Shown here in pieces: positions 36,597 through 45,682 of a DNA stretch of 64,000 bases. A program made the position numbers and the translations under genes. The stretch is from Balneolaceae bacterium UBA2956 (GTDB lineage Bacteria > Bacteroidota > Rhodothermia > Balneolales > Balneolaceae), in assembly GCA_002348545.1 (NCBI GenBank), contig DEBM01000018.1, forward strand, positions 1-64,000. The letters run 5' to 3'. The number at the start of each line of letters is the position of its first letter. Position 1 is the first letter of the stretch. Under the pieces are notes generated by a model. That model saw only the letters and a list, made by a program, of their open reading frames with translations. It made no database searches and had not been told where the DNA came from.

Positions 36597-38284
36597 CTAA
36601 GTGCCCATATTTTTGAAATTTCTTCGAATAAATTTCTATCAATTTCGATATTGGCTTCGCTCCTTAAATAATCAAGTTCTTTTCTAATTGAATCAAATAC
36701 TTTAAAAGATTTCTGTAAATCATCATAGTTTGTTTCAGATGATATTTCGATAATTTCTCGTTCATCAACTTGTAATAAAATCCAACCTTGTTCATCAGAG
36801 TAAGCTATAATTGGCTGTTTTAGATTGCTTTTTTTGACTAAATCATAATCATATTCATTTATATCAATAGTTGCGTTTATTATCTCAGTAAATCCTTGAA
36901 TTGAAGAAGGTAAAGTTCCACTAGCAATTTGATCTTTCAATTGTTTTGTTTTTTCAAAGTTAGACATGGGTATTTTCCAATAGCTAGCCTTGAGTAATAA
37001 GTTTCTAGAGGAAATAAGGCGCGACTTAAAGGTTTCAGGTACTTCGACTTGAGAGGTATCTAATAAGGCATCCATAGTTATGCTATACTGGTATAAGTCT
37101 GAAAGTATTTCATAGGAACGCATTTCAACTTTCTTTTTTACACTACTATCAGTGTGATAATCTTCAAACGAAGCCATCTCATACAGTACTTGATTTCTCA
37201 TACCTCTTCCAACAGAGGCACCTAAACGAATTTTTGATTCTTGAAAGGATAAGTAAGGTAACCAGCTCAAATATTCTCCAAAAGTAAATACTTGTATACC
37301 TTGATCTGTTTTATATGTAGCTAAAATAGCATTTCGATCAAACAAATTTGATAATTGTTCAACTCGTTCATCGGTCCAGAGTAATTCTGGGCTCTCTGAT
37401 TTATTTGGCTGTCGTATTAATTCAGCATCTTCAATATTAGCGATAACCTCACGTAATAATCTTAGATTAGTGTTATCGGTTTGAACATCTAATCCGCTCA
37501 TCAAATCAAAGATATAATCATTTGACACCAATCTCTGTTTTCGAAGACGCATCTGACTTGCAATACCCTGTTTACGATATAGATACTCATCTTCAGCTAA
37601 TATTGCTGGATAAGTGATATGATCAACATAAATGATATGATATCCTAATCTGCTTCTTATTGGTTTAGTAAATTGCCCCTGATTAGTTGAATAAGCGGCT
37701 TCAGCAACTACATCGTCTATACCAAAATAACTTATTGGACCAAGATAACCCGCTGATGAATCATATTCTTCTGTTTCATAAAAAGTATTTGCAACATCTA
37801 TAAAATTTTTGCCTGAATTAAGAGAATCGTATGCTAATTCTAAATCTTTTCGATCTTTTGAATAAAGTTGTCGAATATAAACTGTTCTTTGCTTTTTGGC
37901 ATATGCTAATCTAATTTCATCATCAGTTAAAGGTTCAATTTTGTCTTCCATCATATCAACAAAATAAGTATCAATCATTGATTTACGCTGTTGATATTCG
38001 ATAGCTGCTTGATATTTTAAATGGCTTGTAAATCCTTTATCTATTGCCGATTGTGCCAGTAAAATCTCGTCGATCATTTCTGTAAGAAATGTCTCTCTTT
38101 CATTACGTGAATCATTTTTACCTGTAGAAATTAGGTGTGTTACATAAGAACTTTCAAAATCATAGACAGTTCTTTCAACCCCATTTACTTTAAATAAAAT
38201 TTTAAAATCTCTGTCTATTTCTATTGTTTTGGAACAACTAGTTATCAGACAAATTAACAATACAAGGCAAATAGATTTCATCAT
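36593..38284 (-). CDS. Parvulin-type (PpiC/SurA-like) peptidyl-prolyl isomerase lipoprotein
   Basis: The 563-residue protein has a lipobox (LLICLITSCSK, Cys about residue 17), so it is anchored in the outer or inner membrane facing the periplasm. A SurA-N-like helical region is followed by one parvulin domain (about 130-225), ending with the typical TKPIRSRLGYHIIYV. A second half (230-563) without clear domain follows, and a degenerate second parvulin domain may be present near 480-540. It is the last gene of the TonB receptor/secreted protein/PorV-like unit, so a chaperone role for those outer-membrane proteins is a reasonable inference. Confidence 0.8.
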   Translation of the reverse strand: MMKSICLVLLICLITSCSKTIEIDRDFKILFKVNGVERTVYDFESSYVTHLISTGKNDSRNERETFLTEMIDEILLAQSAIDKGFTSHLKYQAAIEYQQRKSMIDTYFVDMMEDKIEPLTDDEIRLAYAKKQRTVYIRQLYSKDRKDLELAYDSLNSGKNFIDVANTFYETEEYDSSAGYLGPISYFGIDDVVAEAAYSTNQGQFTKPIRSRLGYHIIYVDHITYPAILAEDEYLYRKQGIASQMRLRKQRLVSNDYIFDLMSGLDVQTDNTNLRLLREVIANIEDAELIRQPNKSESPELLWTDERVEQLSNLFDRNAILATYKTDQGIQVFTFGEYLSWLPYLSFQESKIRLGASVGRGMRNQVLYEMASFEDYHTDSSVKKKVEMRSYEILSDLYQYSITMDALLDTSQVEVPETFKSRLISSRNLLLKASYWKIPMSNFEKTKQLKDQIASGTLPSSIQGFTEIINATIDINEYDYDLVKKSNLKQPIIAYSDEQGWILLQVDEREIIEISSETNYDDLQKSFKVFDSIRKELDYLRSEANIEIDRNLFEEISKIWALS

Positions 38285-38329
38285 TCATCTATCCCCATAA
38301 GGATACTAACGTTGAAAATGCTGAATTAT

Positions 38330-39391
38330 CTAATAATATAACTTAACATCAATTATAGAGGTTTGTCCTAGATACTCAAAAGGTACCTGTGCAAAATCAA
38401 CACCTATACCTATACCTGTTGAAGTTTTCAAAGTTAAACCTATCCCGTATGTAAAATGAGAATCAACATTATTACCAAGCAGTAAATCTTTATATCCAGA
38501 CCTCATATGAAATTTTACAGTATTGGATATATAACTTAACTCTGCACCTGAATCTATGTTTAATTTATTATCGTTAGTTTGTTGAACCTCACTCATCAAT
38601 AATAATTCAAGATTTTTTGTTTTAATTGCAGGTGCCATTAATCCAAATTTAAAGGATAAAGGTAATTCCCAGTTATCTAATTTTATATTGCCAATTATAC
38701 CTTCGTTATTCCCTTCACTAGTTGGGTCTAGATCTACATAAGTCTCCGAATTAATACCGGACATTTGCATATCTCTACCGAAATTAGTTATTGAAGCACC
38801 TATGGTTAAACCATTTAAATAATTCGTCTTAAGTAAAAATCCTAAATCCACTGCAAAAGCTTCAGCAGACATGTCATATATCTTTTGCTGAATTAATTTA
38901 ACGGAACCACCAAAATGAAATGAATCTGTAAGCTTTTGAGCATACGATACACCTATGCTTAAATCATGTGCACCAAATGTTGCACCAGTACCATCCTGTA
39001 ATTCAACTGTGGTAACATCCATCCTACCATAATCGACAAAATGTAAACCTATACCTAGACTTTGCCCCTTATTTTTACCAATAGGTACAACAATACCGGT
39101 TCCATATATATCAACATCTGCGAAATATTCGGTTATACTGATAAAACTCGAACTAAATGAATCTCCTTTATTTTGAATAGCCATACCAGCAGGATTCCAA
39201 AAAATTGCTTCTGCGCCTGAGACATTTATCGTGTTAGCATGACCTAACGCATGTCCTTTTGCTCCAACACCAAGCGTTAAGAAAGGTGCAGCTGTTGTTC
39301 CTACTCTACTTTCTTCACCCCCAGATTGAGCTACTAATGGAGTAACAAATAGTGCTACTATAATTGGAATTTGGATAATTTTCTTAATCAT
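38330..39391 (-). CDS. PorV/PorQ-like outer-membrane barrel protein
   Basis: The 353-residue protein has a signal peptide (PIIVALFVTPLVAQS) followed by GTTAAPFLTLGVGAKGHALG and EAIFWNPAGMAIQ. This is the N-terminal signature of the PorV/PorQ family (long-chain fatty acid transporter-like barrel). The end, DVKLYY, is aromatic as in outer-membrane barrels. PorV shuttles T9SS cargo to the attachment complex; many genomes carry paralogues next to cargo genes. Here it follows the 1143-residue T9SS-tailed protein by 20 bases. Confidence 0.82.
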   Translation of the reverse strand: MIKKIIQIPIIVALFVTPLVAQSGGEESRVGTTAAPFLTLGVGAKGHALGHANTINVSGAEAIFWNPAGMAIQNKGDSFSSSFISITEYFADVDIYGTGIVVPIGKNKGQSLGIGLHFVDYGRMDVTTVELQDGTGATFGAHDLSIGVSYAQKLTDSFHFGGSVKLIQQKIYDMSAEAFAVDLGFLLKTNYLNGLTIGASITNFGRDMQMSGINSETYVDLDPTSEGNNEGIIGNIKLDNWELPLSFKFGLMAPAIKTKNLELLLMSEVQQTNDNKLNIDSGAELSYISNTVKFHMRSGYKDLLLGNNVDSHFTYGIGLTLKTSTGIGIGVDFAQVPFEYLGQTSIIDVKLYY

Positions 39392-39411
39392 AATTCTAAC
39401 TATTACCTGGT

Positions 39412-42400
39412 TTATTTAATTACAGCAAATTTATCTATATACTCACCGATTCCTGGAGCCTCAACATGGTAGAAATATATACCATAAGCTACATCCTCAC
39501 TATCATTTGACCTTAAGTCCCATGAGGCTGAACCATCTTCCATTGATCCTTCATGCTCAATAGTTCGAACTAGTTCACCACGAATATTAAAGATTCTTAT
39601 CGTACACTCTAACGGTAAGTTAAAAAATTCAATTTTTCTTTCACCTCTACCTATAGAACCACTCGCTCTTTCCCAAGAGGCTGCTCCTATATATGGATTA
39701 GGAGCAACAAAAATGTCCTCTAAAGATTCTTTAGCTTTATCAGCATCTATAGCTTGACGCCTCATTGTAAAACGGAATTTGTCATCGCTACCAAATGCTC
39801 TAGTAGTTGAAATTCTAATTTTTTCACCAGGTGCAGGCGCAACATTTTCACTAGAAGAAAGGATGTCAACAGTGAACCTATATTTAATTCTATTTGCTTC
39901 ATCTCTTTCTGCTACAAATAATCGATCACCAGGGTTAATCTCATCATTATCATCAGCATCAATAATAAATATATCAGCCTGCTTGTTAGTCATTAAATTT
40001 TTTGCAAATAGTGGAATATCGAAACGGCTAAAACCGCCTCCAAAAAGTAGCGGTGGGCGATATGTACTATCTTCTGGATTTACAAATAAAAGTTCATAAT
40101 CATGATCAGTTCTAACAAAGTTTGTGAGATCTCCGTCTTTATCTGGAGTTATTGTCAGACTCCATTTAGTAGTAAGTCCATCTAATTGTGATGCATCTAA
40201 ACCAAAAAGTTCATTTTCTCCACCTTCATTAGATACCCAACCAGTTTTTGTAGGTATAATATCTCCGGGTGTATCATTTGAAAAATTAATAATGAATCCA
40301 TCTACAATACTACTTGAGCTTGAATAAGCGCTTGACGGAATAAGTGCTTCAGCACCAACTTCTTTAACTTCGTATGTAGTAGTTACCCTTTGTATACCAA
40401 CATCTGCAGCTGAATCTGAAAAACTAACTTCATATAGTTTTGTATCGTCTATTAATTCTTCTACTGCGATATTAATGCTTGCATATCCAGTCCCAGTACC
40501 CTCTGTTACTTTACTCAGATCACTATCAGTACCACCACTAACATAGCCAGCTGGATTAGTAGTTGGAATTACAGCAGCTGTATTAATTGAAGTACCTAAA
40601 ACAGTACCTGCCCCACTTAATTCTACTCTAAAGGTATTTTCTTGAGGATCAATACCTGGATCATCTCCACCTGAAGAAGGGATTCCTCTATCATATGCAA
40701 CAATAGCGTAATAATAAATCTTACCGTTAGTTACATCATCATCAACATAATAAAATTCCAATCCTGAGTTAGTGCCAAGGTTATAAATAGCTTCGCCATC
40801 CAATACAGATATATTACCAGATATGTCATTATCTAAGTCCCATTGTGCTAATGGTTTATAAAATTTAGGTGTTCCATTCACATCCGAAATAACACGTGCA
40901 TCTGATAAAAGAGCATTAGTCCCTTTATATAACTTATAACCCTCAAAATCGAAATCCTGCAGAAATCTATCGAAACTTCTCACAGACAATGTATCCCATG
41001 ACAATGTAACTCTTTCATCACCAGGTACTGCAGTCAAGGTTGGCATTATAGGCGGCTGTGCGAAATTATAATCTGAATTATAAATATTTTGAACAGTCCT
41101 TCTATTTTTGAAGAAGTCGATTTCGTCATCGCCAAAAATCCATGCGGTTGAGAAAAAATCAGTTGATTTAGCATTAACCTTTGATTTTGAAAATAACTCA
41201 ACCTCACCAGATGTAAATAAAAGAAACGGCTCATTAGCGACTACTGTTGATGGCTCTACATAATCTGGATTTGAGAATAAATTCATAGCTATTCGTGTAA
41301 ATAACCATGTATCATCTCGTAAATTATCTCCACTTTCATAAAATGGTCGAGTATTCAAATCAAATCCAGTTAGACCGATTTGATCTGATTCATCTACGTC
41401 TAACTCATTATAATTAGGCTCTCCGATAGTAGGCATACCGTCACCTTCTCCTGTGTCTCTTCCTGGATAATTTAAATCAAATGGGCTTAACCCATCTGCA
41501 CCAACGTCATTATTTAGTTGTTCACCTGGATCCCAAATTCCATTGTCATTTCCATCTTTAAAGCCAATCCAATCTAAATTCTCATCAGTGGTATACCAAA
41601 CTCCTTTTTGATAAGCAGGTCGGGCTTGATATGATTCACCATAGAAAAGTTCAAACTGATTAGCATCATAATTAGCAGCAACGTAATTGTCTATCTCATT
41701 TTGACTTGTTAATACTAAGAAGTTCTCTAAAAATCGGGACTCATCTATGATACCGTCTTGGTCATCATCAATACCGTTAACATCATTTGCAGGTGACTCA
41801 AGAAATGCAAAACCTGTATAGCCCAATTCATATTCAGTTTCTCCAGGATTAGTTGGATCTGCTAAACCATCTGAGTCCCAACCATATACAATATCCAAAA
41901 ATGGGTCATAACTAGCATTGTCATCTTTTTCATCTTTTCCTAAACCATAGTCAATAATCTGTGAAAAGTAGAGTCTCATTTGATCATCTTCACCTTTATT
42001 AGTTATACGGTAAATAATAAACATAGCGTCTTCAGCTAAGATATTAGCCCATTGAAACAATCTCATCTGAACTTGAAGTCCCAGTCCTCCCATTGTGGGA
42101 TCTTCATTAGGACTAGGGAAGTAAACACCAAGACTCGAATGTGGTCCTTCTGTTTCAATACCAACAGCATACTCGTAATCGGAAAAGTCATCCATTACAT
42201 AATAAGATTCCATATCAGAACTAGGAAATTTACCATCTCTACCGTTCCAATAACCTGACCATCCTGAATCGTCTGGATCAGCAAGTCGATCAGGCCAAAA
42301 GTCAGGCCAAGTAGTATGATCAGTTGATAAAGCAGGTAAAGGCGCATTCCCAAGTGTTATTGGATCGATTCTATTCGGATCATTAAAACCTGGTAATGGT

Positions 42401-42843
42401 AGCCAACCCCAAAGGTTTCCACTGTAAGGACTCGTCCTAGCTCCAGCTGTTCGATAGTTTATACTTACTGGGTTTAATAAAGTATCAGCTCGAAACCCAG
42501 GGTCTGAAGTTATGGATATGTAATCTTCTAGGCTAGATACCTTGTCAGATGCTACTGCTTCTACATATGCAGATACCACCACTCCTATTCCATCAATATG
42601 ACGACCACCTATACCCCTTGGCCAAACACCCCAAGGCAAATCACCCCAACGAGATATTTCTCCATGATTCCTAAAATTTGTTTCAATCAAATTACCATTG
42701 ATAATACCTCTAGCTATATTATCAAAAGCACCCTTGTAAACCACACCATTTGCAGAATCTGGTATAATTTGTTGAGCAAACAGCAGATAAGGGCTTAACA
42801 TTAAACAAACGATAAAAGCCGCTTTAAATCTAAAAATTTTCAT
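39412..42843 (-). CDS. Large secreted protein (1143 residues) with T9SS-like C-terminal domain
   Basis: The protein has a signal peptide (FIVCLMLSPYLLFAQQ, about residues 10-25). A long Trp-, Gly- and Asp-rich region follows with several EF-hand-like or dockerin-like acidic loops, such as DVNGIDDDQDGIIDES and DGNDNGIWDPGE, which may bind calcium. A fibronectin-III-like stretch lies near residues 600-740. The last 90 residues (VAPNPYIGAASWE ... RIFNIRGELVRTIEHEG ... GIYFYHVE) are a FlgD/T9SS type A-like sorting domain. No enzyme family was recognised. It sits 13 bases after a TonB receptor and 20 bases before a PorV-like gene, so it is probably a surface partner of the receptor. Confidence 0.78.
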   Translation of the reverse strand: MKIFRFKAAFIVCLMLSPYLLFAQQIIPDSANGVVYKGAFDNIARGIINGNLIETNFRNHGEISRWGDLPWGVWPRGIGGRHIDGIGVVVSAYVEAVASDKVSSLEDYISITSDPGFRADTLLNPVSINYRTAGARTSPYSGNLWGWLPLPGFNDPNRIDPITLGNAPLPALSTDHTTWPDFWPDRLADPDDSGWSGYWNGRDGKFPSSDMESYYVMDDFSDYEYAVGIETEGPHSSLGVYFPSPNEDPTMGGLGLQVQMRLFQWANILAEDAMFIIYRITNKGEDDQMRLYFSQIIDYGLGKDEKDDNASYDPFLDIVYGWDSDGLADPTNPGETEYELGYTGFAFLESPANDVNGIDDDQDGIIDESRFLENFLVLTSQNEIDNYVAANYDANQFELFYGESYQARPAYQKGVWYTTDENLDWIGFKDGNDNGIWDPGEQLNNDVGADGLSPFDLNYPGRDTGEGDGMPTIGEPNYNELDVDESDQIGLTGFDLNTRPFYESGDNLRDDTWLFTRIAMNLFSNPDYVEPSTVVANEPFLLFTSGEVELFSKSKVNAKSTDFFSTAWIFGDDEIDFFKNRRTVQNIYNSDYNFAQPPIMPTLTAVPGDERVTLSWDTLSVRSFDRFLQDFDFEGYKLYKGTNALLSDARVISDVNGTPKFYKPLAQWDLDNDISGNISVLDGEAIYNLGTNSGLEFYYVDDDVTNGKIYYYAIVAYDRGIPSSGGDDPGIDPQENTFRVELSGAGTVLGTSINTAAVIPTTNPAGYVSGGTDSDLSKVTEGTGTGYASINIAVEELIDDTKLYEVSFSDSAADVGIQRVTTTYEVKEVGAEALIPSSAYSSSSSIVDGFIINFSNDTPGDIIPTKTGWVSNEGGENELFGLDASQLDGLTTKWSLTITPDKDGDLTNFVRTDHDYELLFVNPEDSTYRPPLLFGGGFSRFDIPLFAKNLMTNKQADIFIIDADDNDEINPGDRLFVAERDEANRIKYRFTVDILSSSENVAPAPGEKIRISTTRAFGSDDKFRFTMRRQAIDADKAKESLEDIFVAPNPYIGAASWERASGSIGRGERKIEFFNLPLECTIRIFNIRGELVRTIEHEGSMEDGSASWDLRSNDSEDVAYGIYFYHVEAPGIGEYIDKFAVIK

Positions 42844-42856
42844 TAAATTTATATTT

Positions 42857-45598
42857 TTAAAATTTATAACTCAATCCAATTTTAATTGATCTAGGTGAAC
42901 TCATTCGAGATTGATCAATATACCATTCTTCCAGCGAATTTAACCCGCCAGGAACAGTCCCTGCATTTAAATATCTTTGCAATTCTGTTGACTCATCCGA
43001 TAAACCAGTATCAACATAAATACCATAATGTCTCTTTGTATCAAATACATTATCCACTTGTAGGAAAAATTCAATGTTTTGAGTTAATACTGGTGGTTTA
43101 TAGTATGCTCTAATATCAGAATTGAATTGAGTTGGCTTATCTTCATTATTTGGTATTAGAGATGTAATATTTTCTCGTTCACTAGTATAAGGGCTACCAG
43201 CCTGTAAACTATTAATTGCCGAAAGGGTCAACCCAAATTTACTATTCCATGTAATAGAATTATTGAGAACATTTCGCTTATCCCAGTCTAATCTATTGAT
43301 CGCTATTATTTCATCAGCATTGTTCACAAAACGATTAAAACGTTCAGCAGGATTAGAGGCTGAACCACTTGCAAATTGTAAGGTATAATCTACAGTCCAG
43401 GAAACTTGCCCTTTTCCTCTTTCAAAAAGAGATAATGTGAACCCTTTTACAGTACCATAATCTATATTCTGAAGTCTTCCTACAGGCACACCAATATTAC
43501 CTCTCACGGCTGTTTGACCGGATAATTCTCTAATATCCTTGGAAAAGACTGTTAAATCCATTCCCATTGTTTCGGATAATCCTTGTTGCAAGCCGACTTC
43601 GAATTGTAATGTTCGTTCTGGTTCTAAATTGGCATTACCTATCGTGTATCGATCCGCTCCTTGAGGTCTATCAAATTCATTATTTGTATATAAAAGATTT
43701 AATTGAGGTGTTTGAAAGAATAATCCTGCCGAGAAACGCATTACTCCTTGTTCTGATATCGGGAATGCAACACCAAGTCTTGGGCTTACTTGATAGGTTG
43801 GATCTGCATTCTTTCGATTAGAAATCATATTACCTGTTTCCACATCTAGTATCGTATCCAAATGATATTGAGTTAAATCAACCGGTACGACATAGTCTGG
43901 CTCAAAATAATCTACTCTTAAACCTGCGTTAACAATTAACTCATCTAACTCAACCTTTACTTGAGAATAGGCAGCTAACTCCCAAGGTTGTACTTCAAGA
44001 CTATTATTCGAAAATGGGTCATCTGATCTAAATGCTCTTTGAGTAGCTTGATTTACACTAATCCCAAAACTCTCATTATCTAATGAGTGTAAACGAGTCG
44101 TAATACCAGATTTCCAAAGAATCGTATTATTCACCTGTGATGTGAAGTCAGCAACTATGGTATGTGTTTTTGTTATACTTTGTCCTGAACCCAGATTGTT
44201 ACCTCCCATTGCAAAAGCATATTGGCCTTGTTGAGAACTCATACGTGCAGCAACATATCGCTCATCTAAATCACCGGATGCAGACACATCATCATAAAGA
44301 TAATCCTCACTTCGATCATCCAAATAACTGTAGGAAAGATTTGCAAAAGAATTACTATTTAAAGAATATCTTAATCCCAGTATATGTGTTTGATTATAAA
44401 AATAGTATGGGTTAATAGCGCTTGGATTATACTTGTAAAAGTGATTATAGTTTCTACCATCACCTGTTTGAAAGAAAAGATTGTAATCTAATTTTAGCCT
44501 ACTATTTATTTCATAAACAATTGAGCTATTTAGAGATATTCGTTTTTGTCTGTTTAAAGATTCAAATTCACCGTCACCTGTTGACATTAAAAGCCAAGTA
44601 CTTGGATCTGCACCCGAACTCAAGGTTGCACTCTGCACATCAGAGGGTCTAAATAGATCTCTTCCTATAAGGTGTCCATCGAATGTTACATATCGAAGAG
44701 TTGTCTGAATACCTAATTTATCTTTAATAATTGGCCCACCTAGAGATAACTGATAATCTTGATCTCCAACTGAAGGTGCCACCTCAGAGTAAGTAAAAAT
44801 ATCATTACTAAAATCATCGCGAGATAAAAATATGGTTTTGTCTGTATTCCTAGTCACAAAATCTAATTTGCGATTACTGACAATTCTTCCTGCATAACCC
44901 AAAAAACTACCTGACCAATCTCTTGATACGCCTTTTGTTACGATGTTCACAACACCACTCATAGCTTGGCCGTATTCTGCATTGAAGACACCACTGATAA
45001 CCTCAAGACTTGATACCATATTTTGTTCTACATCAAATGAAGCTCCATTATTAAATGCATTATTAATCGGTACTCCATTTACAAGATAAGATACCTCTCC
45101 TGTCCTTCCTCCTCTAAAATGTCCGTCAACAACACCAGCTTGCTGATTGATAGCTTCATTTATACTCACCAATGGTAAATCTTCCAACTGCGCTGCACTA
45201 ACATAAGATGTGGTTGTAGTTCGATCTTTTTCAACAATTGGCCTTTGAGCAGTGACAACTATTTCTTCGCCTTCAATAACTTCCTCTGACATTTCAGTAT
45301 CAATTGTCGTTGTTTTATCAACTAGTACTTCAACTTTTTCTACTTTAACTGTGGCAAAACCTATATATGTAAAAACTACAGTATATTCCCCCGGATCGAG
45401 ATTAACCAATGAATATTTCCCATCTACATCTGTTGTAGTACCCTTTGTTGTACCCTCAATAAATACCTGAACTCCTACTAGGGCTTCTCCCGAGTTATCA
45501 GTTACTTTTCCTGCTATTTTACCTTTTGTACCTGCAAAAACAGAGCTTGAATAAAAACTAAAAAGAATGATTAAACAAAGGCCGATTAACTGTCTCAT
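42857..45598 (-). CDS. TonB-dependent outer-membrane receptor with carboxypeptidase-like N-domain
   Basis: From the ATG at 45598 (MRQLIGLCLIILF) the protein has 913 residues; the upstream TTG at 45607 is less likely. After the signal peptide is a CarboxypepD_reg-like domain (KIAGKVTDNSGEALVGVQVF), then a linker with EEIVVTAQRPI, a plug domain (VSYLVNGVPINNAFNN; AEYGQAMSGVVNIVTKG) and a 22-strand-type barrel ending in SIKIGLSYKF. It imports a bulky substrate using TonB energy. It is not a clear SusC and no SusD gene is adjacent. The leading position in the unit and the nearby glucanase genes make an oligosaccharide plausible, but unproven. Confidence 0.9.
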   Translation of the reverse strand: MRQLIGLCLIILFSFYSSSVFAGTKGKIAGKVTDNSGEALVGVQVFIEGTTKGTTTDVDGKYSLVNLDPGEYTVVFTYIGFATVKVEKVEVLVDKTTTIDTEMSEEVIEGEEIVVTAQRPIVEKDRTTTTSYVSAAQLEDLPLVSINEAINQQAGVVDGHFRGGRTGEVSYLVNGVPINNAFNNGASFDVEQNMVSSLEVISGVFNAEYGQAMSGVVNIVTKGVSRDWSGSFLGYAGRIVSNRKLDFVTRNTDKTIFLSRDDFSNDIFTYSEVAPSVGDQDYQLSLGGPIIKDKLGIQTTLRYVTFDGHLIGRDLFRPSDVQSATLSSGADPSTWLLMSTGDGEFESLNRQKRISLNSSIVYEINSRLKLDYNLFFQTGDGRNYNHFYKYNPSAINPYYFYNQTHILGLRYSLNSNSFANLSYSYLDDRSEDYLYDDVSASGDLDERYVAARMSSQQGQYAFAMGGNNLGSGQSITKTHTIVADFTSQVNNTILWKSGITTRLHSLDNESFGISVNQATQRAFRSDDPFSNNSLEVQPWELAAYSQVKVELDELIVNAGLRVDYFEPDYVVPVDLTQYHLDTILDVETGNMISNRKNADPTYQVSPRLGVAFPISEQGVMRFSAGLFFQTPQLNLLYTNNEFDRPQGADRYTIGNANLEPERTLQFEVGLQQGLSETMGMDLTVFSKDIRELSGQTAVRGNIGVPVGRLQNIDYGTVKGFTLSLFERGKGQVSWTVDYTLQFASGSASNPAERFNRFVNNADEIIAINRLDWDKRNVLNNSITWNSKFGLTLSAINSLQAGSPYTSERENITSLIPNNEDKPTQFNSDIRAYYKPPVLTQNIEFFLQVDNVFDTKRHYGIYVDTGLSDESTELQRYLNAGTVPGGLNSLEEWYIDQSRMSSPRSIKIGLSYKF

Positions 45599-45621
45599 TT
45601 CTCGCAAATTATTAATGAATT

Positions 45622-45659
45622 AAAAAAATCGAACCCAAGCAAAGCTCGGATTCGATTTT
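45622..45659 (-). terminator. Intrinsic terminator between the 797-residue protein gene and the TonB receptor gene
   Basis: On the minus strand AAAATCGAA (45651-45659) pairs with TTCGATTTT (45625-45633), with an inner, slightly mismatched stem (CCGAGC/GCTTGG) and a TTT loop. A run of T follows. It lies 23 bases after the stop of the upstream gene and 24 bases before the receptor ATG, so the two genes are probably separate transcription units unless read-through occurs. Confidence 0.8.
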
Positions 45660-45682
45660 AAATTTATACTATGTAGTTATAC

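Noticed and set aside
39779..45470. Many plus-strand frames of 60-106 codons opposite the secreted protein and the TonB receptor
   Set aside because: All are antisense to clear genes, have no domain and no ribosome-binding site.
42857..45598. Calling the TonB receptor SusC
   Set aside because: No SusD-like gene is adjacent and the SusC-specific signature was not seen; the neutral receptor call is safer.
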